A DNA stretch of 64,000 nucleotides, taken from NCBI GenBank assembly GCA_047967505.1, contig CM106538.1; one strand, given 5' to 3'. The position numbers were made by a program, and so were the translations under genes. Position 1 is the stretch's first letter, and every line of letters begins with the position of its first letter. The notes under the pieces were generated by a model, which did not search any database, was not told the DNA's origin, and worked only from the letters and a program-made list of their open reading frames with translations. This document shows, in pieces, positions 12,006 through 22,559 of the stretch. The stretch is from Dipteris shenzhenensis. Its lineage: Eukaryota > Polypodiophyta > Polypodiopsida > Gleicheniales.

Positions 12006-12569
12006 ATGATGTCCATTGGCTACTTCTCTTCATTTGAGAAGACCAAAAAAGTATTACATTGTCCATGCAGGAATGTTAATAATGTGTTTCATTTTCCTAC
12101 TATGACTAGAAAACTTAGGTATAGTGATGGTAATCAAGCCATCATCAACCCATACCAAAAGCCTCAATGTTTAATCAATGAGCTTCTGGGTTTTGTCACT
12201 GTCCAGGATGATTGGGTTTGTGACTTCTTTGTAGGGACTAGAAGAAATGCTATCTGTGCTCTTCAAAAGAAGAGGAACTATATTGTTGTAGAGCAAGACC
12301 CTTTGCAAGCTACATTCATCTTGCAAAGGGTTTGTGCCATCAACGGTCTTCCTAATGATGATCATAAAGTTGGTGCTAAATCCTGTGCAGATAATGCAGC
12401 AATATAGATGGCCTATGGAGGGCCCCAGTCTACCCTCAATAATGAAGAATTTGAGCTGGTAGAGCTATTTGAGGATGCAGCAATGGTTGCCAGGCCAAAT
12501 CCTATGAAGGACACAACCACCCAACAAACAACCCATGAATCACCTGATAGACAAATATTGGACATTTAG
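12006..12569 (+). pseudogene. DNA N4/N6-methylase-like C-terminal domain
   Basis: The translation contains KPQCLINELLGFVTVQDDWV, then CDFFVGTRRNAICAL and KRNYIVVEQDPLQATFILQR. This follows the closing part of N4/N6 DNA methylases (PF01555 type: Kp-lL-rli-f...g-VlDpF-GsGtt..Aal..gR-yi-vE-d). The usual FxGxG loop reads FFVGTRR, so the S-adenosylmethionine loop is altered. The N-terminal half, including a catalytic DPPY/NPPF motif, is not visible upstream. A TAG at 12405 interrupts; the same frame continues for 53 codons as a tail containing NNEEFELVELFED, then stops. A transposon-derived repeat lies about 900 bp downstream. I infer a transposon- or virus-borne methylase remnant; a nuclear host gene is less likely. 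Confidence 0.55.
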
Positions 12570-13462
12570 ATGTTGCTCCTTGAGTTGTAGATGTTCAATA
12601 TCTTGTTATGACAGTTCTCTTTTATTGAGTTGGAGAGTTGGATATCAGTTGAATCTCATGGAATGACAGCTCCCTTTTATTGAATATGAGATCTCTTTTC
12701 TTTGTTTCAGAGTATACAGTTGTCATTGGTAATTATTTTGAGAACTATTATTTTTCTTTAATTTATAGTGTTTATATTTTATTTCAATCAATATATTTTA
12801 CCAATTAGGATTATTGATACTTTCATTATTTTACTATAATGTTTTAATTTATTTTTTTAGGATTCCAAATGCAAAAAGTTTCAAATTTGAAAGATTTTAA
12901 TACTGTAATCTGATCATCTCTCTTTAAAAGAGGGAGAGGAGATCAAGATTGTCTTACTATTGCTTCTATATTCATCAAAATGTTCTTCATATTTGTACAA
13001 TAAATGAAGAAGTTCATGAAAATAAGAGATCTCAAGCAAATAATATTATCATATATCCAAAGTCACAGATATTAATCTATAAATAATAAACATGCTAAGT
13101 GAACAATCTTATTGTCTATCTAAAGTCAAAGATATTAAACTATAAAAGACAAACATGCATCACAAAGTGCATCTTATCAATATTTTGGTTAATAAATTGT
13201 CAAGTATTATAAACTTACCTTTTTTTTTTTAAAGTTACTTTAAAAATCAATGGTTTTTAAAATCAAAAATATCCAAAATTATCCCAAAAAGAAAAATGTA
13301 TTTAAAACTTTTTTGTTTTAAATGGATAGGTGTAAATCTCACCTTAATTTCAAATTTTAGTTAAACTTTAGCACTATTTTGAGGCAATTTAAAAAGTGGA
13401 TAACACGCAATAGTTCTAACTTAATATTCAATACTATTTGTCTTTTAGGCTCTATTTACCAT
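12570..13462. other. AT-rich noncoding stretch
   Basis: Very AT-rich with homopolymer T runs near 13220. It has no coding frame and nothing recognised. Confidence 0.6.
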
Positions 13463-13725
13463 ATGTCCATTGTGATCCTATGGAGAGGTTAGTAGACAAA
13501 ACCCGTATTATTGCATTGTGGGAATTTACAACCTATCTTGGGAATTTACAACCTATCTTGAGAGCAAGTAATGTCGATAAAGACATTACTTAAGAACGGC
13601 ACCACATCCATCATGTTCCCCCTTTCCAGGGATGTGGACCAAAGAATTCTAGATCATGTTTAGATGAGTGAGGGATTTAAACCATGCAATAAAGTAGAAT
13701 CCACTGGCTGATTTAAATTGCGAGG
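13463..13725 (+). repeat. dispersed repeat shared with 57679..57925
   Basis: Shared landmarks in the same order are the TATTGTGA/CATTGTGA start, GGAGAGGTT, CACCACATCCATCATGTTCC, ATCATGTTTAGA, GATTTAAACC and GCTGATTTAAA. One frame begins CDPMERLVDKTRIIALWEF here and CDPVERLDVGPIIASWEQL in the other copy, so the homology was once coding. Within it a perfect 20-bp unit GGAATTTACAACCTATCTTG is tandemly doubled (13521-13560). It is probably part of the transposon family seen at 57-59 kb. Confidence 0.75.
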
Positions 13726-14900
13726 ATGTATATTAGGCTAGCAAGATGTCACCATCCAAGATCTTCTCTAGAACAAAGTGATATTGCAACTGTACATGGT
13801 CCAAGCATGGAATGTTGAATCTTGAGAAATAGCTATACATCTTGGGTTGTCACACTGGATAATTGTAAGTTCCCTCTATTGGAACCCAATCTCATCAACA
13901 AATAACATCCGCAGCCACACCGCTTCTTGCTACTTCAAGAAATTGCTTCTAATATAACAAGAGTGATGTGGTCATTAGTAGTAAGACAATTAACATCAAG
14001 ATCATTATTGGATAATCTTCTAATCTATTGGAATGAAGAGGTGCAATTTTTCCATAATCTTGAAATTTTCTTATCCTCCACTTGAACCTAGTCCTAAAGC
14101 AATACAAGATAAAATGCTCGAGAGGACTCGAATGCCTTATCCAAGGTTAGATGTCAGTATTGTCTCATCAAAGTCTCTCACACAAATAATAGAAAAACAC
14201 TTTGTCAATTATCCATTCCAGGCCATGGGTGGTGTACATGAGAGAAACTATTTGTCAATATTGGAGCGTGTTGATGATGTCCATAGTAAATCATAACTGT
14301 GCAAGCTAGAGACTAGAGAGGATGGAATAATCATGCTATGTACAAGAGAAATTTTAATGGATTAGCAACTTTGAGCCATAGAAAAAGGAATGATAGAAAG
14401 GAATGATTGAGAGTTTACTTTTGTCATTTCTTTTTCTTTTCAGACATGGTGCACATGATGGTTAGCTATTCTTTCATGAGTATTTAGAAATGAGGATCTT
14501 TTTCTTGGTCTACAAATGTATGACTCTTGCCATGCATTTGCAATAAATAATGGGACAAAAACTGCTATTCTCCAAAGAGATATGGATCAGAAGCATCATG
14601 AAAGACAAAATGCAACACGCAAGCAATTGATGAGGGACATCTTAAAGTTTAGGATCCAAGCAACAATCCTAGGCTTTCCCTCTTGGCATCGGAGGTACTA
14701 AAGAACCTAATGACAATGGTTGTGCTTTCTCTTCTACTTTGATTTTAAAATATCAAAAAACACATCCCTCATTTGTTGTTCTTCCTCCATTTTCTCTCCT
14801 CTTGATTGTCTTGTTGTCTTTGTTTGCTTTCTTCCCTACTTTGCCTACCCACCCTAGTTTTTGCTTTTTTGAATTGACATACACCATGCAAGGAATGGGG
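13726..14900. other. decayed sequence, possible transposon remainder
   Basis: An 87-codon frame at 14033..14296 and shorter pieces occur, without recognisable domains. They may continue the element that begins at 13463. Confidence 0.35.
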
Positions 14901-14924
14901 TGGATATAGCCTTGGAAAATCTGA

Positions 14925-14971
14925 GGGATTTGAACGTGGGCGGCCAGCTGTTGTGCCCTATCAGCAGCTAA
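14925..14971 (-). mobile_element. tRNA-like SINE head 1 (A and B boxes)
   Basis: On the minus strand TTAGCTGCTGATAGGGC (14971-14955) resembles an RNA polymerase III A box. CGTTCAAATCCC (14936-14925) resembles a B box. The spacing of about 20 bases is a little short for a tRNA, so this head is degenerate. It is the weaker of two similar heads; the SINE body and tail are not delimited. Confidence 0.4.
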
Positions 14972-15135
14972 GTTGCCCCTTCTCCTTAGGCCCTTTATAG
15001 ATCAAGTGTCCAAAGTAGGGACATGGGTTGATGTGTCTACCATGCATTATCGGTGGATTTGCTACACAAAATGGGGAGCGCCCATGCAACTAGGTAGCCT
15101 CAACCCCCTGCCCATCCTAAAAATGGACCAATGAT

Positions 15136-15182
15136 GGGATTTGAACCCATGCAAGCCAATAGTGTGCCTAAACCTCTAGCCA
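15136..15182 (-). mobile_element. tRNA-like SINE head 2 (A and B boxes)
   Basis: On the minus strand TGGCTAGAGGTTTAGGC (15182-15166) fits an A box. GGGTTCAAATCCC (15148-15136) fits a B box almost exactly. A-to-B spacing is about 34 bases, as in tRNAs. The flanks do not close an acceptor stem, so a real tRNA is unlikely. A body of about 150 bases would run leftward toward head 1. Confidence 0.5.
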
Positions 15183-15194
15183 CATAGCCATGTT

Positions 15195-16827
15195 TATTGC
15201 TTATTATGATTGCCTTTTGTTACAAAAAATTTGCTATCCACTGGCCATGCATTTCCTGCACCTTCTCTCACGTGGGTGCGCAATGAGTGGTGTGTACCCA
15301 CCCTTAATTGAGTGGTCAATGGGGATGAGCCTCCTATGTCTAGACTTGAATTGAACAAGGTTTTCGAAAGACTTTACTAGGCTTGCCATTTAAGGGTGTG
15401 ATAGTACTAGGCCTGCTGTTAAGGTGTGTGATTTGGTTTTACTATTGGCAAGGTAGGCATGTAGATTTATGGTGACTACTTAATAAGGAGGATGTATGTG
15501 GATGAGTGGTGGGACCAATAGTAGTGATTTGTCCCTATGATGGTTGTTGCATCAATGTTTGTCCAAGTGTGGTCTAGTGTGGAATGATATATCGTCATTG
15601 GCTGGTTGGTTGATAACTTGATATCATGAGATTTGCTATGGATTGTTGGAGGGATGCATGCAAGGTGTGGGCCAATTAGTGTTGTCCTGATTGAAGAGAA
15701 TCTAACAAATACTTGCTAGGATTCTACGATGGGTGTTTTTGGTTGTTTTTGGTGATTTATATGCTCTGATTATGTGTATTCCATTGTACATCTTGTTTTT
15801 GAATGTGGCATGTATGATCTCGATGCCATATTTTTATTATTGTTGTGCTAGCAAGCTGATGTTGTGTTGTCTTGTATATAATGGGAGACCATATTTTTCA
15901 AAGCACAATGTTGCTTGTGAGGGTTTTGGTTGTTGTTTTAGTCTTTGTTTCTTAGAGCCATAAAATGTTTGTAGCATGAGATTATTGTTGGCTAGTATGT
16001 CTTGCATATGATTATTGAGTGAGATTGTGTTCAGAGATTTAATGATTGTGTGTGAGTTATTGTACAATAGCATGTTATTTTGCAAGCTCTCCCATGTTGT
16101 TGTTGTTTGTAGTTGTGGAATCTCATGGAGAACAACATTATCAACTTTGATGTATTTTTTTTCCCACCTTATTAAGAATAGATTATTTGAGCTTTAAATT
16201 TGAGAGTTCAGAAGTGGATCGATCTCTTTCTCTCTCACTGTGACAAGTAAGCTCAATAGATCAACATCTATGCTTGCAATCACACTAGCTCCCAATTGTA
16301 CATAGCTCAGGGTTGAGGCAGAATAGAGCAAAAATGGCCACTTGTGGAGAGGAAGGCAGAAGGGCAATGTAGACAGTAGTGGAGAAGCTCAAAGTGAGAA
16401 GATTTATAAATGTGTAGAGGTTGAACATGGGAAAGCTTGTAGAAAGACGTAAAGCGGTATGGGTAGTGGGGAGGGGAAAGTGGGGGAGTGTAAAGGGGAG
16501 GTCAGATGGCTAGAACGAAGGTTTCGCATCAAATGCCCAGAAATAAGTCTTCAAGCTCTCTCCCTATGGGAAGCGTTTAATCCCATGCCAACAACATTGA
16601 ACGCAAGGCAAAAAATGAGAATTTTCAAGGTAAGCCAAAAATACAAGAAATGAAACAAGGATTGCCAGCCACAGATACAATCAATGAAAAAAATTGCATT
16701 TTCAAAGTTAAGAAAATCTTGATTTTTCTCATATCAAGCTACATGCCTCTGCTTATGCCTGCCTAGGGTAGGTCCAAAAACATAAAAAAACAATGGGTGC
16801 CCATGATGAGTATACTCTATTAGTATT
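15195..16827. other. no recognisable gene
   Basis: Two 76-82 codon frames near 15.73-16.09 kb overlap on opposite strands and resemble nothing I know. I see no other structure. Confidence 0.5.
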
Positions 16828-17414
16828 TGTGGTGGGATGAGGGGGTGATTAAGGTAAGGTGAACAAGGCAATTAATGTAAATGCAAGGGCGGTTAGGATT
16901 CTAGAAATTTGTCTCGAGAAGATTCAAATTGGTTGCCACGTGAGTATATAGAGAGGAGCTTCATATTAGTCTTCACCCTGTTGATCAAGTCAATGAAAGA
17001 AAACACTCTAATATGTTCAAGTGTGTCAAAATAAATCTCTGTATGAATAAAAAACTATTGAGAAAAGCTATTAAAAACTTACCACATCATGTTCTCCTAA
17101 GAATGGCAATAATTCATGAGTGCTTATGCAATTGAGGCTTCCTGAGTAGTGGAATGAAAAATAATGAAGCTCCAAATTGGAGCTGTGTTGTGCGCTTTGA
17201 ATGTCGAGACCATGGCATCAGTTTGTTTATGTCCCAAACTAATTTCATTTATGTGGGGATTAAAGACCACTGTGCCTTAATCCCGATTATGTGCACAATA
17301 CTCAACATATATATATGAATGACATATAAGATAAGGGTGGTTCACCACCCACAAATCTATGCATTCCTCTCTGGCTCTCACTCTCTCTTGTTTTTCACTT
17401 CCGTTGTTAACTCA
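16828..17414 (+). mobile_element. candidate 5' LTR of a copia-like element
   Basis: The stretch begins TGTGGTGGG and ends TTAACTCA. It has a pyrimidine-rich end (CTCTCTGGCTCTCACTCTC) and is followed after four bases by a primer-binding-site-like sequence. A GGTGGTTCACCACC palindrome lies near 17340. The left boundary is a guess, because no second LTR copy or target duplication was found. Confidence 0.35.
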
Positions 17415-17418
17415 AAAC

Positions 17419-17430
17419 TAGTATCAGAGC
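17419..17430 (+). other. primer-binding-site-like sequence
   Basis: TAGTATCAGAGC differs by one base from TGGTATCAGAGC, the site complementary to initiator tRNA-Met used by many plant LTR elements. It supports plus-strand orientation for the candidate LTR just upstream. Confidence 0.5.
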
Positions 17431-18046
17431 TTCGAGGTTCTCTATGTCTCCTTCATGAGCATGATGAAGAGATTGCATGAGCTTTCTGATCAGGCATTCA
17501 TGAGGTAGCAAGTCGGGATCAGTTCTCGAAGCAAAGCTAATTTTTTGTAGTCTCAATGGTGACCCATGTGTTGTGGGGATCTTGAAGGAGGCGCTCCAAG
17601 ATACTCCTTGTGAGAGCAATACAAAGCATGAGCCATCCGCAAGTGTCACTCAATGGCTCCCGAATTGTTGCAATGGGTTTCCACGAGAGAAGAGGGGAGG
17701 GGGAGAGGGGAGAAGAGAGGGAGAGGGAGAGGGGAAGGGAAGAGTGAAGGGGGATGGAGTGGCAAACACAAAGGCACTACAAGGGAAACAAGAGAACACC
17801 CAAAGACACTATTGCAATTCCAAACTTGTGCATACAACAATGAAGACCAAAGTCAACCATTTGGCCTTTTATACAAGTCACCTTTTGAAGGGAGGGCCAA
17901 CCCTTTTCCTTATACCACTCTCTCTCAAATCTCTTTTGTTACAACCACTTGGGCCCATATGGTGCCAAGGCATTCTCTCAACCTCCTCTCATCTTCAAAT
18001 GGCTCTTTTGTTATCCATATGCGGGATCCAAATGGTGCCCTTATGT
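17431..18046. other. no recognisable gene; GA-rich patch
   Basis: Includes a GGGAGAGG-rich stretch (17690-17750). Overlapping frames on both strands here are products of this skewed composition. Confidence 0.5.
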
Positions 18047-20759
18047 TTAGACAGCGGAGGCCCAACCATAGGTCTGTATCCAGTTAATGTCAGCTTGGAG
18101 GCTGTCGGGAGTGCAGACCCATGGGCTGAGTTCATCAGGCTTTGCTAGTTGCATCACTTCATCAACCTGTAAATAGTTTGTGGACTGAGTGATGAACCAG
18201 CACCATGCCTGGAAGTTGAGTAGGATGGGGTGGACAGCGAGGGTTTGAAGATCGAAAGGATAGAGGAGAGAGAGATTGGCGGATTGAAGGTCGAGGGAGA
18301 AATACGACATGGCAAGAATGGACAGCAATGGTCAGTGGTAATGGTCAGGATTGCGGGGAAGATGGTTTGGAGTGCATTGGGCAAAGGATGGGCAGTGAGG
18401 TCTATGTGCAAGATCAGGCTTTGTGCACGGAGTCTGTCGAAGTGCATTTGGAGTGTTTGGGGGATGGTGCGTGTAAGTGGCAAATTGTGCAGAGACCTCC
18501 TGGTACATCTGGAATTCCTGGTGCTCCCTGTCTTCCAATGTCGATTCCTCTGGGCGGCTAGAGGTGCGCACGCTCTCATTTTCTGCTTGCATGGTGACTG
18601 TGAGGGCGCGCTCTTGTGCTAAGAGATCTTGGAGGGTTTGGATTTGTCTGTCGGATCCCTCATAGAGTCTAGTTTGCTGCTCCTCGGCTTGTGCCCTGTG
18701 TTCTTTTGCCATGGCACGAAGGCAAGATTTTGCCTTATCTAATTGGTCCATGAGGGTTTGGACTAGGGATTCATTGGCAGAAATCTCATCCTTGAGCTTG
18801 GTGAGGGATACTTCTAGCTCTTCCGGCCTTGACCCGATGTTCCTCTACTCTGTCAAGGGCAGTTTTCCCTGTAGCTTGTGTGGCGACCATAAGCGTGTGG
18901 TTGTTGCACATGTTGAGTTGTGTTTGGAGGAGAGAGGAGCATGCCATCACATCCAGCAGCAGTTGGAGCTCCATATGATCGGTGTGTGAGTTGCTTAGCT
19001 TACATGGTGCTATAGCCGCCCGGGGTCTAGTATTGAGGTGCACTACAAAATTGGAGGGCTTCTATGAGACCGGCCCATGCAGACGAAGAGGAGCCTGTGA
19101 TAAAGGAGGTGATCTTCTAGGGTTGGGCGAAAGCTGAGGTCGACTTGGGGAGTAGAGGGGTTAGTGTGAGTGCCTTGGGCTCCAAGCTGGAGGACAATGT
19201 GGACAGTATCATCCCTAGGGATGTCATCGACATTGATGGGGTCCTAGGTGGCAGCCTCGCCCTTAGAGAGCAGAGAAACATGCTCGAGATGGTGCTTCCC
19301 TCTCAGGAATTACCACACCTAGTGGTCTTCGTATTGGGCATGCAACTGTGGCTGTCTAGGGTGACTAAACAGGATGGTTAGAGGGGGTGGTGCTCGGATC
19401 TTATGTCCTTGGTCGTTTAGGTACGGTCACTGTCTCCTCTCCTTTTGTGGAAACATGTCATGTGGTTGCTTTGTTGGTCAGCCCATATCCAATCGGTGGT
19501 TGTTGCTTCTGTAGCATGTGGTAGAGCACTGACATATATAGCATGGGGTTGCCGAGGACTTCGCCATGAGTCTTGAGGTCTTCCCACATCTGAGTGCAAA
19601 AGTAATATGCCCAGTTGGTCACCTGTGGTGCTGCCAATCTTGCAAGGATGTTGGGCACGATTGATTGGTAGTGGTCAGTATGCTTGCACACATACACACA
19701 AATTTGAGTACGTGATTTGAGCCTAGGACTCATCTTGTTCCAGAGACATTCTATGATAAATACAATAGCAAAGGGTGACTCTTGGAATTGGTTAAGACTC
19801 CAAACTTCAAGACTCACATTGCACATGGTTGAGTACTTCCTTTAAAAGACATATATGTGTGCGTATGTGTGCACGTGCATGTGTATGTGTACGTGACACA
19901 CACACATGCACATGCACACGCACACCTAGGTCAGCCATTGGAGCACACGGGCTGATTTCTCCAACTCCGGCTTTGTGATTTCGAAGAAGTCGATGCATCC
20001 CTTGCTCTTCTTCCGGTCATAGTTGCAGACCTGTCTGAGGGCTTCGTGCAGCTTTTTCTTTTGGAAGTACTTTTTTTAAATGGTGGGGAGGCCGAAGGCA
20101 ATGCACACCATATCCACATTGAGGTGGTAGAAGTGAGGGGTTCTTGTTGTGTCGCATAGGATGCCAACGTTGGTGTTCGAGTTGTAGGCCTAGAGGAATT
20201 CCTTGAGTAGCTTCATGTCGAGGTGACAAGGAAGGCGGTCTGCAACGAGTTCAAGGCCTATCAGTGCTAGGGAGGCTTGCACCTCTGGCTCCTTGAGGGG
20301 TTGGTACGCAGCTACATTGTGGTAGTGGAGGGTGTAATCATGCCCCTCGTAGGCATATCTGGAGTGGATCACACAGCCGTTGAGTTGTTGTAGCCAGGAT
20401 TCTTTGAGCAATGAGTGCCTGGGACTGCAAAATCTTGTACTCCCCTTGCGTTGGAGTTGGGGTACGCTTCTTGGATGTCTTGGAGGGGTGGTCACAGCCG
20501 TTGTTGATGGTTCCTGAGTGGCTTATTGCATCAAGATTTCCTCCTCTATTTGCCGTAAATCTACTAGAACATTAGAGGGCATCCGGATTGTCCCTGAGGG
20601 TGTACTCTGGGATTCAGAGGGGCCAATGAGTTGTGGATTTGGGGGGTGGAGGCCGAGTTCCATTTCGAATTCAAAGAATTCATTGTCAGGATCCATGGGG
20701 AAAAAGGAGGGCAGCTGTGTGAGGAGAGAGTTGGTAGAGGAGGATGAGGATGAGGACAT
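18047..20759 (-). pseudogene. large degenerate gag-like coding region
   Basis: On the minus strand a chain of frames reads in order from 20759 to about 18047. It starts at a methionine followed by a serine run (MSSSSSSSTNSLL), then MDPDNEFFEFEMELGLHPP, YNSNTNVGILCDTTRTPHFY, WAYYFCTQMWEDLKTHGEV and PMLYMSVLYHMLQKQQP. A coiled-coil-like part with TGKTALDRVEEHRVKAG and RAMAKEHRAQAEEQQTRLYE follows, and finally WCWFITQSTNYLQVDEVMQL. Every segment is separated by frameshifts or stops. No zinc knuckle, protease or polymerase is visible in it. Its place in a run of same-strand retroelement pieces suggests a retrotransposon structural protein. I do not recognise the family; a decayed host gene is possible. 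Confidence 0.4.
19850..19926. repeat. alternating purine-pyrimidine palindromic tract
   Basis: A TG/CG-rich left half is followed by a CA-rich right half, giving about 30-base arms that can pair with each other. Such tracts can extrude cruciforms or form Z-DNA. It interrupts the degenerate gag-like region. Confidence 0.75.
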
Positions 20760-20929
20760 TCAATGGGGGCTGAAATGTAGGTTGGAAGAGGGCTGAGGGC
20801 TGAGGAAGATTTGGCAAAAATTTGACAGAGTTTTGCTCTTTTTGTTAAGGCGATGACTCGAGGGGATAGGGTGGCCTTTTATAGTTTTTGGTATCCCTAT
20901 ATGGCCAAGGGGATAGAATAAGGTGATAG

Positions 20930-21150
20930 GTCGTGGAGGTAGGAGCTATGGCAGCAGGTTGTGGGGATGGCAAAAAAGGAGACGGGTTGTGGGGATAGGA
21001 GCTATGGAGGCAGGTCATGGGGATAGCAGAAAAGGCAATGGTTGTGGGGATTGGAGGAAGGCAACAGCCGTGGGGATAGGAGGAAGGCGATGGCTATGAC
21101 GGCCATGGGGATACAGAAAAGGCGACAGTCGTGGGGATAGAAAATGTCTC
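20930..21150. repeat. degenerate minisatellite
   Basis: Words of the type GTCGTGGGGATAGGAG with AAAAGGCGAC or GGAAGGCAAC recur about eight times at irregular 25-40 base spacing. A perfect-looking 24-bp double of GATGTTGATGTTGAGGGTGT follows at about 21222-21266. Confidence 0.7.
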
Positions 21151-21489
21151 TTGAGAGAGAGGAAAAAGGGAGGGGGGGGAGGTAAAGAGGGAATGAAGGG
21201 AAAAGGAAAAAGAAGCGTAGTTGTTGATGTTGAGGGTGTCATGATGTTGATGTTGAGGGTGTCGTGAGAAGGAAAAAAATGGGGGAATGGACTAGATGAT
21301 GCATAGACTCATGAGGTCAACATGCCAGGATTTAAAACACAAAGAAAATGCACAGAAAATGTACTAGCCATATTCATCTAATGCTCACCATGAATGTGAG
21401 TGGGTGCATGGGGATACCAAGGACTCATGAGCTGCTAGTGCGTGTGGGTGTTATACCTACCGTACGGACTCACCTAGACTTGGACTTGA

Positions 21490-22200
21490 TGATTAGGTGG
21501 AATACGATGGAGATGAATGCCGAGAAGCAGCATACAATGTCATCAGCCAAGTAGAGCATGCGTTGAGTTTGTGCATCATCCTGGTTGTCAGTTTGGCACC
21601 AACGCTACTGTGTTCCCTTTGATGAATCTCTCTTGGGGTAAGGCACGCAGGTTCTTGTGTGGCTGTAACTGGGGAGGAAACAGGTTCTAGTGGTACCACA
21701 ACCCTTACTGTGGTAGATGGGTTATGCCCAAGTAACACTGCCAGTGCTTTATTGAGTAAAGTGTCCTTTGATAGCGTGCGCACGAGCCTGGAGGAAGGTT
21801 CTTGTGTAACTGACCCACTTTTAGGGGACAGTTCTTGTGTTGCTTCCTCGGGGACTTGGGCAACCTTTTCATTGAGTTGTACTATTCATGGAATCATGGC
21901 ACTCCGTGGGCTTGGGGGCTTGTTCGTCACGCTAGTCTCGAGGGTAGGTTCTTATGGGATTGCATCCATAGTTGACACAGGTTCTTGTGTTGCTACCTTC
22001 TGAACCCCTACGAGTTGGGATCACATATTTGGTGTCGTCAGAAGTTTCTAGACCTAAGCAGTTCGCTTGCCTTGGTAGTAGTCCTAGGATTCCAAGAGCT
22101 TTGTCACAACCCAACGCATGTGAGGCCACTGTGCTTGGAGTGGTGAAATTGGCCCTTGCAGTCCAGGTGATTGGCGGCGTCAAGCTCTTCTTCTAGATGG
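21490..22200 (-). pseudogene. degenerate Thr/Gln/Glu/Pro-rich coding remnant
   Basis: On the minus strand the motif TQEP or TQEL recurs in one frame (for example VATQEPVSTMDAIP, EEATQELSPKSGSVTQEPSS, TATQEPACLTPRE). It corresponds to a repeated GGTTCTTGTGT word on the plus strand. It lies between the Ty3/gypsy integrase remnant and the gag-like region, in the same orientation. Function is unknown; it may be a linker or accessory part of the same retroelement. Confidence 0.3.
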
Positions 22201-22559
22201 GATTGCTTGTGTTGGTGCAGGCCAAGAAAGGATCAAAGACCCTTCCCCTCCTTCGGAATTATAGGGCCGTTGACTTCTTTGAAGTGGCATTGTGTGCAGA
22301 TGATGGCTTCTTGTACCTGTTGTTTGTGACATTTTTGGGTAGGCGGTAGGGGTGGAAGAGTAGCTTGCAGCATGGCCTTGCTGTCACTAAGATTAGAACT
22401 TCGTGCTATCCCGACATGGACTTCCTTTTGAGGTTCAAAGCCAAGAGCGTTGGGGGTTGCTGGGGCCTTAGAATTGCCTTCGTTTAGAATTTCCTTGCCT
22501 TTTGCGGGTGGTGGTACTATGGGGGAGGTGGGATTAACTTCAGAAAGCAGAATTACTGC

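Noticed and set aside
15128-15190. A nuclear tRNA gene on the minus strand
   Set aside because: A and B boxes are present but no acceptor stem or convincing anticodon arm closes; a SINE head fits better.
17573-18148. 191-codon plus-strand frame
   Set aside because: Opened by a GA-rich patch and antisense to minus-strand coding remnants; no family resemblance.
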